Of a stretch of DNA of 64,000 nucleotides, positions 24,759-37,293 are shown one piece after another. The notes under the pieces were generated by a model. That model saw only the letters and a program-made list of their open reading frames with translations, did not search any database and was not told where the DNA came from. Made by a program: the position numbers and the translations under genes. Every line of letters begins with the position of its first letter. Positions within the stretch are counted from its first letter, which is position 1. Source of the DNA: Cryptomeria japonica (Eukaryota; Streptophyta; Pinopsida; Cupressales; Cupressaceae); contig NC_081407.1 in assembly GCF_030272615.1 (NCBI RefSeq), positions 267,229,574-267,293,573 of the forward strand. Reading direction: 5' to 3'.

Positions 24759-27700
24759 TTAGTGAGTAAGAGATAGGGGTAGGACCCCTAACTTACTTCT
24801 GAGATATTCAAAAGTGTCCTTTGGTAGTGGCTTGGTGAAGATATCAGCTATTTGTTCCTTTGTGTTAACATATTCCAACACCACTTTATTTTCATGAGAT
24901 TCTTCTCTAAGATAATGATATTTGATAGATATATGCTTTGTCTTAGAGTGCATAATAGGGTTCTTTGAAATATTAATGGCACTAGTATTGTCACAGAATA
25001 TAGTTACTGGCTCGGTAACTTTCTCATTTATACCTTCCAACAATTGTTTGATCCATGCAATGTTGGTACAATTCAGTGCTGCAGCAACATATTCAGCTTC
25101 GACTGTTGACTGAGAAACACATCCTTGTTTCTTGCTAAGCCAACTCACTAGTCTTTCTCCTGAGAAGAAAGCTCCTCCACTTGTGCTTTTCCTGTCATCA
25201 ATGTTGCCTGCCCAATCAGCATCAGTATAGACTTTCAAATCAAAATCATTTCCTTTCTGATATACTAAGCCATAATCTTCAGTGCCTTTCAAGTATCTGA
25301 AAATTCTTTTGATTGTTGTCATGTGTATTTCCTTAGGATCTACAGAGAATCTTGCAACAATACCTACTGCATGTGCTATATCAGGCCTGTTGTGAACAAC
25401 ATATTGTAGTTTTCCAATCATGGATCGGTAGAGTGTCTCATCTACAGATGCAGATTCATCATTCTTTGATAGTTTGCAGTTTGTAGTCATAGGAGTACTT
25501 ACTGGCTTTGAATCCTCCATTCCAAATTTCTTCAAGATTTCCTTTATGTATTTGGATTGAGTAATGAAAATTTCATTTTTCATTTACAGTATCTGTAAGC
25601 CTATAAAATACTTTATCTCACCGATTAATGACATCTCAAATTCTTTGCTCATTTCATTACCATAGTTCTTGCATAAAGAGTCATTTCCACAAAATATAAT
25701 ATCATCAACAAATATGGCTGAGATTAGTATTCCATTTTCATCATTCTTCATGTACATGTTGCTATTCTCACTTGTCCTTATAAAACCAATCTTAATCAAA
25801 TAAGAGTGCAGTCTTTCATACCATGCTCTAGGTGCTTGTTTCAAACCATATAAAGCTTTGTTCAATTTACATACCTGATCTTTAGTATTGTCTTCAACAA
25901 ATCCTTCAGGTTGTTCAATGAAAACTTCTTCTTCTAATATTCCATTCAGAAATGCAAATTTGACATCCATTTGATATACCTTGAAGTTTTTGAAAGCAAC
26001 ATATGCCAACAATGTTCTAACTCCTTCAAGTCTGGCAACAGGTGCAAAAGTCTCACCATAATCAATTCCTTCTTCTTGGGCATAACCTTTGCAAACCAAT
26101 CTTGCTTTGTTCCGAATGACCTCTCCTTTCTCATTTAGCTTGTTTCTGAAGATCCACTTTGTACCGATTACATTCTTGTCCTTAGGTCTTGGGACTAGTG
26201 TCCATGTGTCATTCTTCTTGATTTGATCAATCTCTCCAGCCATAGCATTTATTCAATCTTCACTGTTGAATGCCTCTTTTACTATTCTTGGTTCAAATTC
26301 AAATATCAAACACGTGTTCTATCTCAGTTCATTCCTTGTCATCACTGGATCATCCTTATCTCCTATAATCTGACTTGGTGCATGATGTCTTCTGACATAT
26401 TTGGCTAATATAGGCTCGGTAGGCTCTGTATGATCCTCTTCATCACTCGGTAACTGGATATCTTCCTCATTTCCTTCAACAGTTATCTCGGTAGGACTTT
26501 TCGGTTGCACATAGACAAATTCATCATAGTTTTTTGGTTCTTTGGAATTCCTGTCATCAGTTCTTTCTGCAAATTCATCAATTTTCACATTTGCACTTTC
26601 TACTATTTTGTTAGATGATTTGATCAGACATTTAAATGCTTTGCTTCTAGAAGAATATCCTAGAAATGTTCCTTCTTCACTTTTTTGATCAAACTTGCCA
26701 TTTCTATCATCTTTATGAACATAGCATTTGCTTCCAAAGATCTTAAAATAACTTACGTTAGGTTTCTTGCCATACCAGATTTCATAAGGTGTCTTCAAAG
26801 TACCTTTCTTCAATTGAACTCGGTTCAAGGTGTAAACAGTTGTTCTTATTGCTTCTCTCCAAAATGTTTGTGGAATCTTCTTCTTAATCATCAGTGTTCT
26901 AGCACAATCCACAATAGATTTGTTTCTTCTTTCAGCTATTCCATTCTGTTGTGGAGTCCTCGGTGCAGAGACTTGTCTTTTAATACCATGATCATTGCAA
27001 AATAGGTTGAACTCATCAGATGTGAACTCTCCTCCTCTATCTCATCTAAGACATTTCAGTTGTCTTCCTGTTTCATTTTCAACTCTAGCCTTGTACCACT
27101 TAAACATTTGAAAAGCTTCTGATTTTTCTTTTAAAAACATTACTGACATCATCCTTGAATAATCATCCACAAATAATATGAAATACTTATCACCATAATA
27201 ACTTTGAACTTTCATAGGACCACAAAGATCAGTGTGTACAAGATCTAAAATTCCCTTAGAAGTGTAGGACTTACTTGTAAAGATGGATCTTGTCATCTTG
27301 CCCATTTGGCATCCTCGGCACATAGCATTCTCAGGTTTTTCAAGACTCGGTAGACCTCTTACTTTGTGCTTCTTACTTATCTTGATCAGATTATCAAAAT
27401 TAACATGACAAAGCCTTTTATGCCATAACCAGGTGTTATCAATCTTTGCATGCAAGCACTTGTTGTGAGTAGAGTCAAGGTGAAATGTATTACCTTTTGT
27501 TTGTGTCTCGGTAGCAGCTAACTTTCCATTTTTGTCATGAACTTTGACAATTCTTTTCTGAAATTCTATTCGGTAACCTGTGTTGTTTAGCTGTGCTTCA
27601 CTCAACAGATTATATTTCAAACCTTCAACCCAATAAACATCATTGCATCTTGCTTTATCAAGAAGTGTTATGGATCCTTTACCTCTTATCAGACATGGTG

Positions 27701-28943
27701 CATCATTACCAAATCTAACATAGCCTCCATCATAATCTTCTAACATAACAAACTTGTGTTTATCTCCTGTCATATGATGTGAGCATCCACTATTTATAAT
27801 CCAAGAATCATTAGTGTTTATGTGAGATATTAGGGCTTTTTCTTCATACCTTTCTTCATCTGATCCATCCTTCATAGCCACATAAACAACTTCCTCTGTA
27901 TCAGTCTCATCTGATTTATCATCTTCAGATTCCTCATCAGCAATTAAGTAGGTCTTTCTATCTCTTCTTTTGAAGTCTCGGTGACCTCTGTAATGATTAT
28001 CTTTCTGTCTGTCATCTCGGTAATCTCTCTTTTCAGTGAAATCTTTGTCAGGATAGTTAGAAGCCATATGTCCAATCTTATCACAATTGAAACATTTCAA
28101 GGGTAGTTTTCCCTTATACTTACCTTTGCCTCTTGGTAACCTTCTGGCCAATAGTGCTTCAAACTCTTCTTTCTTTCCGATTTCTTCATACAGTTTGTGT
28201 ACCTCCTCCATGTTCTTCTGAAATCTTTCACTTGCTCCACTATGATCTCCTCCAGAGTACTTATACTTTCTTTCATTGTAATCATTAGATTCATTCAGAT
28301 GAAAAGAACTAAATGCAGATTCAACTTTCCTCACCGATGACCCACTGTTATCAAAATTACTTAACTCAAATGCATGTAGCTTACCAATAGTAGCATCCAA
28401 GGAAACTGGCATATTAGGTATAGACCTCAATTCATTGATTGCAGAGACTCGGATTGCATAGGCAGGTAGAAGGATTCTTAACAACTTACTTGTCACATCC
28501 TTTTCTTCAATAGTTCCTCCTGCTCCCTTGATTTGATTTACAATCTCCTTTAGTCTTGTACTGTACTAAATTATGTTCCCACCTTCATTCATCCTCATAG
28601 ATTCAAGTTGTCCTCTTAGACTATCAAATTTTTCTCTTTGAACATGTTCATCTCCTCCATATACATATATGAGCTTAGTCCACATAGCCTTCGCATCATT
28701 GCAGCCTTCTAGATCATTAAACTCAGAATCGGTCAATGCAGATGTTATTTCAATCATTGCTTGAATGTGTTCTTGCTTTGCCTTTATCTCTTCCACAGTC
28801 AATGGATAGGTGCTCGGTGTAACAAAATCATTCTCCAGATAGTATATAGCATATTCTCCAACTCCTGATAGATGTAGCTTCATCCTTTTCTACCATGTAG
28901 AGAAACTTGACTTATTCAGCTTAGGTGCATCCCTCTTATACAT
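24759..28943 (-). pseudogene. Copia gag-pol polyprotein, one frame with six stops
   Basis: From the ATG at 28943 a single frame runs to 24759, interrupted only by stops at 28890, 28566, 27042, 26319, 26253 and 25584, with no frameshift. It reads gag (MKLHLSGVGEYAIYYL), a zinc knuckle CFNCDKIGHMASNY whose last Cys is Tyr, and a protease site WIINSGCSHHMTG with Asn for the catalytic Asp. Next come the pre-integrase HKRLCH region with CRGCQMGK and the integrase core LDLVHTDLCGPM. The reverse transcriptase follows ([39 protein letters not shown]), then RNase H (YTDADWAGNIDDRKSTSG, TVEAEYVAA, MHSKTKHI). Several stops fit single G-to-A or C-to-T changes in Trp or Gln codons. Confidence 0.92.
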
Positions 28944-28993
28944 CTTTGGATCTTTAACTCAAGTGCCTTTAAACTTTCCTTTCGGAGTCCAAT

Positions 28994-29005
28994 GCTCTGA
29001 TACCA
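28994..29005 (-). other. Copia primer-binding site (initiator Met tRNA type)
   Basis: On the minus strand the sequence just inside the 5' LTR reads TGGTATCAGAGC, the classic site complementary to the 3' end of initiator methionine tRNA. Confidence 0.92.
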
Positions 29006-29007
29006 AT

Positions 29008-30502
29008 TGATAGTTCTGATACTTAATATAAGTACAAATCCAATAGCCAACAAGATGAGAGGGGGGGGGGTGAATCATACAAACTTAATCATCAATGAAA
29101 ACATCAGATTCAACCTCGGTAACATATATCAATCATATAATAAAAAACTGTCAAACATGCAAACTCAAAAGCATATGAACAATATAAACCTCATAACACC
29201 AAATTTAACGTGGAAACACAAATAGGGAAAAACCACTGTGGGATTTTGGACCCACTAAGAAATATACTCTTCTAGAGTATGCTCGGTTAAAAGCCAATCC
29301 TGTTAAAGATTACAAAACACATTGCTAGATGTGACCCGGTTAAGGGATTTCCCTCAAATCTGTTAGGATCTTCACTTTGTTAGAAGTGACCTTGTCAAAG
29401 GATTTCAAACACTCATTTAGAATGTCACCTTGTTAGAGGATTTACTTATAAGACTGTTAAGTCCACTCGGTTAAGAGATTTCCTGTTACTTTCACAAGCT
29501 AACAGTAATACAATCTATCTGCAACTTTACATCTAAAATGCTAAAGCAGATTCTTATTTGTTCAACACAATCTAGACATATAACTAATCTCGTCTATCTG
29601 CTGGGCATCAATACTTTGTTATTCCAACAGGTCTTCAAGCTTCTGTGCTTGGTGATCACTATCTAGCATCCCTATGCATACACTTGCCCGCATCCACTGT
29701 TTATCAACAACTCCTTATTTATAAACAATCATCTAACCGCTTAATCTCCTTGATCACATTTCCCATGATCAATCATAGCCATCAGATCTTCAATCTTGTC
29801 CAGGTTCATTGTATCTTATGATCTGAAAAATGTTTTACCCTGCCTCAAAACTTGCACAATCATCTTGGAGCTTGTGTTAGGGTAATGCGGTTTAATCTGA
29901 GCTATAGATCTTCTTGCCGACTTTCCATTGCCTTAGATTTGTTAACAAACTTCTTCCATGGATTGCTAATCATTGATCCACTCTAGCTCATCAGCTTCTT
30001 TCATTAAATATCACATGTAAACATTTAATGCATTTTGTTATAGCTCGGTTACAACTCGGTGAATACTAAAATTTACTCGGTAGACATTCTGTCTTCATTA
30101 ACCGACTGCGATAACCTTAGGGTTTACCGACTAGGTTCCTTAGGGTTTACCGACTAGGTTCTTTGGCTGATAACATAGTGTAGTATTAACCTTTACATTT
30201 TACAACATATGTATGATGTTGAAACAATCTAAAACATCAAGATCTCATCATTGTCTGACTCGGTAGAGTTGCCCATTGAATAACTTATCCCTTTATTCAT
30301 CATATTCTTTCCTGTGTCTTTACCGACTTCTTTATAATCTTCATATCATATTTATTAAGATATGGAAACATCATACTGAATTAGAAAATCAATTTCTTGA
30401 CATCAATGACAAAATAATAATATCAAGACAGTAAACCATCTTTAATCAGTTATGTCCATAATCATCAACAACCTTCTCAATCTCCTTGTTATATTGCCAA
30501 CA
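29008..30502 (-). repeat. Copia 5' LTR
   Basis: Same length as the other LTR. The 23-bp tandem duplication is conserved at 30115-30160. The end at 29008 abuts the primer-binding site. Confidence 0.92.
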
Positions 30503-31512
30503 CATCCATCAATCAAGTCTTCATCAATATTTTCATCAATTATGGAAGCATTAGGAGATATTGAAGAATAAAAGAGATCACCAAATGTTGATTAGCTTGT
30601 ACCTTTTCCTTAGGATTTGATATGATTTTGTGTTATTTTCATATCTCTATTTAAGTTTCAGATCTACATAATATTGATTTTTAGGTTTTCTTTATTGTTT
30701 TAGATCTATATTGCATTAGCGATTTGAAGCATTTACATTACAACCATTTTAAGGTTTTGCTCAAAACATAGGGTAGAACTCTAGTTTGCATTTAGCTCGT
30801 AGGAATCTTACAAACACATGAGATTCTAGGGCACACACACTTTTCAATATGACATTGGATATTTTTGGAGGTGGAAATCACCAAAACAAGGGGTTTGACT
30901 TAGGCAAAACCATATATAGCCACAAACACACCATTTTCCAACTTGCAGGTGCAGTTACATGTTTCCATTAGACTGGTCAATTTTTAAGAGATCTTAGTAG
31001 ACAAACACATAACCATCACCAAAATTTAGACCTGGATCTCAGGGAGCAAGGAACTCCATGCTCTGGTCCTCCTCACTGAGCTCCAAATTTCACATGAATT
31101 TCTTATAAAGTCTCAAAATTCAACCCTCTAGCTTGTTGCTTCTCACATTTTCTCAGACTAGGGCATACAATGCTTCGATCCTGCTGATGCAAGCTTAATT
31201 TTTGGTCATAGGTGCACATTAGAATTTCATTCTTAGATCTGTACTTCTTATCTTAGTTTTGTTGATTATGAGTCTATTGTTTTACTATTTTAGTCACTTG
31301 TATTCATCTTCTTTACGTAGTTTCATATCCTCCCATATTTTATACATTCCCTTTCCTAGCAACAATGGAATAGAAACCCTAGAAGTATCCCTTGGCTCTT
31401 TCATAAGAGAGTTAAATAGGATTTCTCCTTTAGGTGCTTTGATATTCTAATGTATGAATGAAAGTGGAGTTAGGTCCTAAAACTACTCGATTCTATTTTC
31501 ACAAACACATTT

Positions 31513-31526
31513 TGGTGAACCAGACC
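31513..31526 (+). other. Primer-binding site of the old LTR element
   Basis: TGGTGAACCAGACC starts three T's after the left LTR end. It nearly equals the site of the 46534-54330 element (TGGTGAACCCGACG). I could not name the primer tRNA. Confidence 0.7.
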
Positions 31527-31684
31527 TTCTTACATTGCATTTTCTAATTTGCATGTTCATTTCATTTTCAAATAAGAAAAATACAAAAATACTTTTTTTT
31601 TTATGCATTGTGTTTGTTTCAATTTATATGCATTGTTACAATAGATCATAATTGCATATGGATTTGTTATCTTCTTTTGCTAAT

Positions 31685-32810
31685 TCAATTTCAATATTTT
31701 TCAAGATGTTCATGATGTTCCCTTTTATCCATATGATTATAACTTAGTTAATCCTTTCATTCATAGCTATGATTTACCCTGTCTTAAGGATCATTCTACT
31801 CATGAGGACACTTTGGTGCAAGAAAATATTATTAACACTTCCTTTAAAACTTTCTCTTCTAAGGATGAAGTTATAATGAACGATGTTGATCTTTCTCCTA
31901 AAATGCTCCTCTCTCATAAGGATATCATAAACACCTTCCTTAATTTTACTTGACCTTCCATACATGCTATATCTACTAGAGAAAAAGCATTGATGCAAAT
32001 TGATTTACCCTCTTCGTAAATTGGCTCTACTCATGAGGACACCCTAGTTCAAGAAGATATTAGTAATATTTATTTCAAAGATCTCCCTCTCAAGGATAAA
32101 TATTTGAAGAGTGATGTTGGTCCTTCTCCTAGAGTGTACCTCCACATGTGAATCCTTTGGTGATAGAGGATGATATGATGGCTACCTTTCCTAGTAACAC
32201 TATACCTTCTTTCAATAACCTTCCCTCTAGGGATGAAGCATTAATGACTAGTGCTAGTCCCTCTCCCAAAATTGATCCTATCTATGATAACATTTTGGTG
32301 CAAGAAGAGACTATCAACACTTCTTTCAATAATCCCCATCGGATTGATGATGTTGATCCTTCTCCTAAAATGTACCTCCCTTGTAAGGAAATTTTGGAAC
32401 AAGAGAATGCTCTTAGGCTACAAGGGTTAAATATCACAAACAATCCCCTTTATGAGGATGTCCCTTTCATTAAATCCAAATAAAATCCTATTCATGAAGA
32501 AATATTTAAGTTTGATAATCCTCTTTATGAACCACTTAATGATTTCAACTCGACTAGACCTTCCTCACATGTTCCCAAACCCTCTTTGATCAATATGATA
32601 CATCTAAATGGTTATGAAATTCCTAGTAAGCCTCCTTTTGTAGTTCAATGTGCTAGTCCTCAAAATTATCAACCTCTCAATAAACCTCTTTTTTTAGTTC
32701 AAGGTGGTTATAGTAATGATGCCTTTTGCACTCCTAACAAACCAATTATTACTGTGAAAGGGGGTTATCCCACTAAGAGTTCTTATTAATATGCCAAATA
32801 AATCACCCAA
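31685..32810 (+). pseudogene. Repeat-coding region of the old LTR element
   Basis: On the plus strand, broken open stretches encode a degenerate amino-acid repeat of the form (T)HEDTLVQExIxNTSFK...DVDLSPKM. Three units begin at about 31798, 32033 and 32285. The last unit is in the open piece 32148-32483. A second piece at 32586-32789 repeats KPPFVVQ / KPLFLVQGGY / KPIITVKGGY. No gag domain or zinc knuckle is recognisable, so the usual capsid gene seems to be missing or replaced. No function is proposed. Confidence 0.55.
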
Positions 32811-32929
32811 GAGAGTTACAATTCAATTTCCCACATATACAATACAAGGAACAATAGACAATCTAATCATCCTTCAGTTATTCCTTCTTCTCTTCCCACT
32901 TCTCAACCAATACAAGCACTAGCACCTCA

Positions 32930-33655
32930 TTTATCACAACATCTTGGTAAAGAGTATGACCTCATTGAACAACTTAAAGCTACTCCTGCCAAGATATCCC
33001 TTTGGGATTTAATCCAAACTTCATCCACACATCATAGAATTTTACAAGATGCTTTAAATAACTTATATGTCCCACCTGCAGTGACACCTAATAATATGGC
33101 TTCTTTGATTGATCCTATGAAAACACATAAAGCTCAAATTGTGTTTTCACAAGCTAAGTTACCTTCAAAGGAAGTTAAAAATCAACATGACCCTCTTATG
33201 ATTGTTGTTCTTATCAATGGTGATGCTATTTAGTGGGCAATGGATCTGGCCTTAATGTTTGTAGCATTGATTTATTGTAGAAGATTAATGTGGATCATTC
33301 TCTTATTAAAATTGAATATCTTTCTATTCATGGTTTTGACAATGTTGCTAGAGCATCCTTAGGTACTATAAACTTTCCTATTAAGGTGGGACCTATTATT
33401 TTACCTATGCCTATCCAAGTCATGCTTGATAGTCTTACTTACAATCTTCTCTTAGGAAGACCTTGGATCTATGCTATGCAAGTTGTCCTTTATACTCTTC
33501 ATCGTAGCATCAAATTCATTTATAACAATAAAATGTATGCTTTGTATGCCGATACTAGTTTACAAGCTTATCTGAAAACTTCATCTGATTCTAAATCTTC
33601 TTCACATTCTTCTAATTATTCTACTACTCAAGTTGAAATCCCCCTCTCATCCTAA
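32930..33655 (+). pseudogene. Ty3-type retropepsin region, broken
   Basis: The plus strand reads EYDLIEQLKATPAKISLWDL followed by IQTSSTHHRILQDAL, a familiar stretch before the protease of plant Ty3/gypsy polyproteins. After it come stops near 33231 and 33286 and a protease-like core. The expected Asp-x-Gly-Ser-Gly active site reads GNGSGLNVCSIDLL, so the catalytic Asp is lost. The open piece 33290-33655 continues with SIHGFDNVARASLGTINFPI and YNLLLGRPWI, the flap and C-terminal strand region of the enzyme. Confidence 0.75.
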
Positions 33656-33944
33656 AGATACTTCCTCGTCTGAAGAGGTACTCCTAGAAGATGATTGGGG
33701 GTCCTTAGATTTTACACCTACCTTTATAGGAGAATATAAAGTACCCCCGATATAGCCTAAGAATAAAAAGAAAGATGATATGGTGGAACCTAAGAAGCAA
33801 TCTACTTTGTCTAAACAACTTAGTAACAATTTTGTGGTTGCTTCTAATTTAAACAATTGTTCAAAATCTTCTTCTAGTTCATCTAATTATGGCATTGAGA
33901 CCTATCAAGCCCCCCACCATCTCTTTCCAATATAGCACCCCTTT

Positions 33945-34110
33945 ATGGTCTGGGTTTTCACATTTTAGCTAAAAGCGGATATAATGGAAATGGTTGTGGT
34001 GCAAATGAACAAGGGATTAAAGTTCCTTTAGAAAATAACACACATGAAGCCTCATTTGGACTTGGATATAATCCTTCAAAGCCCACCAAAGCATCCTGAA
34101 GACCATCTCT
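33945..34110 (+). pseudogene. G-patch remnant
   Basis: The plus strand encodes GFHILAKSGYNGNGCGANEQ followed by GIKVPLENNTHEASFGLGYNP. The glycine spacing and QGI are those of a G-patch, an RNA-binding motif often found after the protease in Ty3-type polyproteins. A complete element would continue into reverse transcriptase here, but none is found downstream. Confidence 0.7.
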
Positions 34111-35529
34111 CAATGTGAATGTCATATTTAGTAGCGATGATGACTTTATCTCAAAACTAATCCCCTACATCTCTCAACACTCATCTCACTCATAAGAAAA
34201 AAATGATTGTCAAATCTCTTTATGAAAATCCCCAAGAGATTGACAATCCCATTTATGAGGCTTTACCTTCTATTCATACCCTCCCTTATAGAAATAAGGC
34301 CCTAATGAATTATACTTGTACCTCTCCTACGTTTTATTTTATGTATGATAATATTTGTATGCAAGAGGAACATGACTAGAGGCCTATTCTTCTCCTATAG
34401 ACTACTTTGTTGATCAAGACAATTCAATACTTATCATCTTATGCATGGTTTTAATTTCATTGATTGTAGAGAATTTACATGTCTTACTCAACTTATTCAT
34501 CCAATCTATCATATAATTAAATAACATTAGTGGCTATTATATTGCTCTTCATTATGTGACATTAGTAGGTTACCTATAAGTGACTTATTATCATTCATGA
34601 TAGTACAATTTCAAGTGCAATCATTCTTCAATAGCAACATAATAGCCTATTTTGTACCTTCTCTTGTCTCTATGTTAGGGGGCAAGAATGATTTCAAACC
34701 TCTCTCTTTCTTACAATTAAATTTTTCCTTTGTGAAGTAGTGTTTTCTATAAGGATATCATATTGATTTTAGAGGTGTACATATTCCTATTGAGAATCTC
34801 CTCTCTCTTATTGGAACATGTATCCCTAATGAGGATCTTAAGTACATATCCTTAATTGGGACCTCTTCCTTAGTGTTGGAAGTATATAATCATACATAGA
34901 GTCCTTTTCTTTATTGAGTGGTATCTTTTATAGTGAACCCTTCTATATTGTGGATGCACATATCCATGTTGAGGATCCCATCCCTCTAGTAGGATAATGA
35001 ATCTTTGATGAAGATATTTTCCTTATTTTTAGAAGAGTGTTTCTTTTATAAATAATCTCTCTTTGGTGTCCTTGTCTCCATGTTTGGGGGGGTAGAATAA
35101 TGTTTCAATCCTCTATCTTTTCTCCAAATATTCATCTTTCCTTTGTTGAGTTGCATCTTTCATTTGATGTCATTTCTCCCATAGAATTTGTGTGTGTTCC
35201 TTGTGTAGGACCTATTCTCTATTTGATATGATCCATCCTTCATGAATAATCTCTCCTTAGTGAAAATGTGCAATCCTTCACTAAGAATCCACTTTCTCCT
35301 AAATATTGGAGGAGGTGTGTATTCTTATTTTCCTTCTCCTTTTTAAAGATGTTATCTTTATCAAAGATTCCCTCTATTATTGAAGGTGGATGTATTTGGA
35401 TAATGATCCCTTTCTTCTTTTATCTGTCAAAAGGATCCCTATAGACTTGTCACTATTAAATAATTTTTCCAAACTCCAATTTTGCATTTTTCACTTAATA
35501 TTTCATATCTTGGGTTAGAGAGCTCTAAT
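34111..35529 (+). other. Non-coding interior of the old LTR element
   Basis: A broken coding flavour (NPQEIDNPIYEALPSIHTLP) is seen near 34230-34290, then stops become frequent. No reverse transcriptase, RNase H or integrase motif was found on either strand. The later part repeats TCTCTCCTTAGTG / GAGGATCCCATCCC-like phrases loosely. Confidence 0.6.
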
Positions 35530-35533
35530 TCAT

Positions 35534-37293
35534 GGGTAAGTGCACCAAGATGGAGGACAGAAAAGTGGTCACATGCCAAAAAAAATACAATTTCATAACT
35601 CATGCATGTTTTTGAAATTAAAAAACCTACTAGACTTGGTAGCACCAAGCCTAGCCAAAAACAATAAAAAAAACAAAAAGTTCCTCAAAAATCGTACATT
35701 ATATTTTTTTGAAGCTCGTACGGGTTTTGAAGAATTTTTGGCCTTAGTTCTGCATAACCCGTATGGGTTATGTAGAAATAGGAACCAAATAGGAAGTGGG
35801 GAGTGGAGAGAGAGAGAGAGAGAGAGAGGGTTATGTAGAGCTAGGAACCAAATAGGAAGTGGGGAGAGAGATAGAGGGAGAGAGAGAGAGGGAAAGAAAG
35901 AGAAGGGTGAGAGGGTGAGAATAGGATTAAGAGAGGGAAAGGAAGAGAGAGAGAGTAGGGGGTAGGAAGAGAGGGATAGAATAGGATAAGGAGAGGGGGA
36001 GGGAGATAGAGAGAGAAGGGGATATAGAACTCAAGGAGGATAATTAGGGCTCAAAATAGACAAAGATGGTGATGGGGGAAGGAACACGAGAGAGAGGAAA
36101 CAAAGAGAGACATGCATGTATACAAACATATATACATATATCTATATAAATATATGTATATATAATTATAGATATGCATATATACATATATAAACACATA
36201 TTATATATATATGTCTATACATATGTGTAGTAAATGCTAAGTTTACAAGCATACATTATTATGTCTTCATAACCCGTACGGGTTTTGTGAAACAAAAAAT
36301 AATGGTTTTAGTTCTACATAACCAGTATGGGTTATGTAGAACTGTGAATAATGGTTTTAGTTCTACCTAACCCGTACATGTTATGCAAAACTGTGAATAA
36401 TATTTTTTGTTTTTCAAAACCTGTGCAGGTTTTGACTTGGTAAGAGGGTTGGAAAATGACCCTAAGGCTTGCAAGCCCATTTCCCCCCCATTTTTGTCCC
36501 TTTACATGTTTTTTCATCTTCCAACATGATTTATCAACTTCGTCATCATCAGGTTTACAAATGATCAAGTGGGTATCTCTAAAATTACCACCATAATCTC
36601 ACACGTCTTCTGAGTTTTCTGACCATATGAATTTTTCTATTTTTGGACAACATTAGCATGGTAACCTTTAATTTTCTTTACCAGTGCCTTGACAATCCTC
36701 ATAGACAAATGTCTGCCATTTTTTTAATAAATTTTGATATACTTGACCAAATTCAAAATAAATTACATATTATTGTTCTACACTAGATTCTATACACTTT
36801 AAAAAAAATAAGTTTGCATTTTTTATTATTATGATGCAAGTTATGCCCAATGCATGAATAGGTACCAAATTTTCAAGATGCGGTCACTTCAAAAAATCAT
36901 AAAAAAAAATACTCAACGGAAAATTACAAAAAAATACACAACTTCTATATATTACTCTTGCCTATCATCCTACCAAAGGGTTTTGCAAAGTACTAAATCT
37001 AACTATATATTTTGTGTAGCACACGAAAACAACCATGTTATGTTTTTTCTAAAAAATCAGGAACAATTTTTCATGCGCGAGAGGTTTGACCCTCTTAATA
37101 TTATTCAATTTAAAAAAAACTTTATTAGTTTAGAAACTAGATTCAGAGTACTACAATTCTTATTCTTTTCTCAACTCCTAGTTTTGAGTGCATGACCTTC
37201 AAATATCTCTTTGAAGTTCAGGTTTACCTGTTTTCAAAAAAAAAGTGGCCACTTATACCCCCCTTTTTGTTCACCATCTTGGTCCACTTACCC
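35534..37293. mobile_element. Non-autonomous TIR transposon, copy 2 (4-bp target duplication TCAT)
   Basis: The left end reads GGGTAAGTGCACCAAGATGG. The right end read inversely is GGGTAAGTGGACCAAGATGG then TGAACAAAAAGG. TCAT lies directly outside both ends (35530-35533 and 37294-37297). It is 1760 bp, has no transposase ORF, and shares an internal segment (36820-37180) with copy 1 in opposite orientation. It also carries GA-rich sequence (about 35808-36120) and a palindrome array (35690-36434). It is inserted in the interior of the old LTR element. Confidence 0.75.
35690..36434. repeat. Palindrome array with GA-rich spacer, TIR element copy 2
   Basis: Units centred on CGTACG-like palindromes begin near 35690, 35714, 35753, 36269, 36317, 36367 and 36415. 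Examples are GCTCGTACGGGTTTTG, CATAACCCGTATGGGTTATG, CATAACCCGTACGGGTTTTG and AAAACCTGTGCAGGTTTTG. Between the two groups lies a GA-rich microsatellite-like block and a TATATA-rich patch (36120-36215). Confidence 0.7.

Larger units (their letters stand above)
22805..30502 (-). mobile_element. Complete Ty1/Copia element with two 1495-bp LTRs
   Basis: The LTRs at 22805-24299 and 29008-30502 have identical length and differ at about 31 positions by hand count (2.1%). CATCC flanks the element exactly (22800-22804 and 30503-30507). The coding strand is minus: the 5' LTR is at 29008-30502, the primer site at 28994-29005, gag-pol at 24759-28943 and the purine tract just beside 24299. The domain order is gag, protease, integrase, reverse transcriptase, RNase H, which defines Ty1/Copia. 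Six in-frame stops make it non-functional. It is inserted in the LTR of the older element. Confidence 0.95.
22187..31509 (+). repeat. Left LTR of the old element, split by a Copia insertion
   Basis: Parts 22187-22804 and 30508-31509 join to one LTR. The right LTR shows the uninterrupted junction, AAAATTCATCCATCAATCAA, at about 38321. This fixes the Copia insertion at CATCC. A good TATA box, TATATAAAG, lies at 22691-22699; the matching place in the right LTR (TATGTAAAG) is mutated. Confidence 0.85.

Noticed and set aside
33647-33856. Minus-strand ORF within the old element
   Set aside because: It is antisense to the protease to G-patch linker and has no features of its own.
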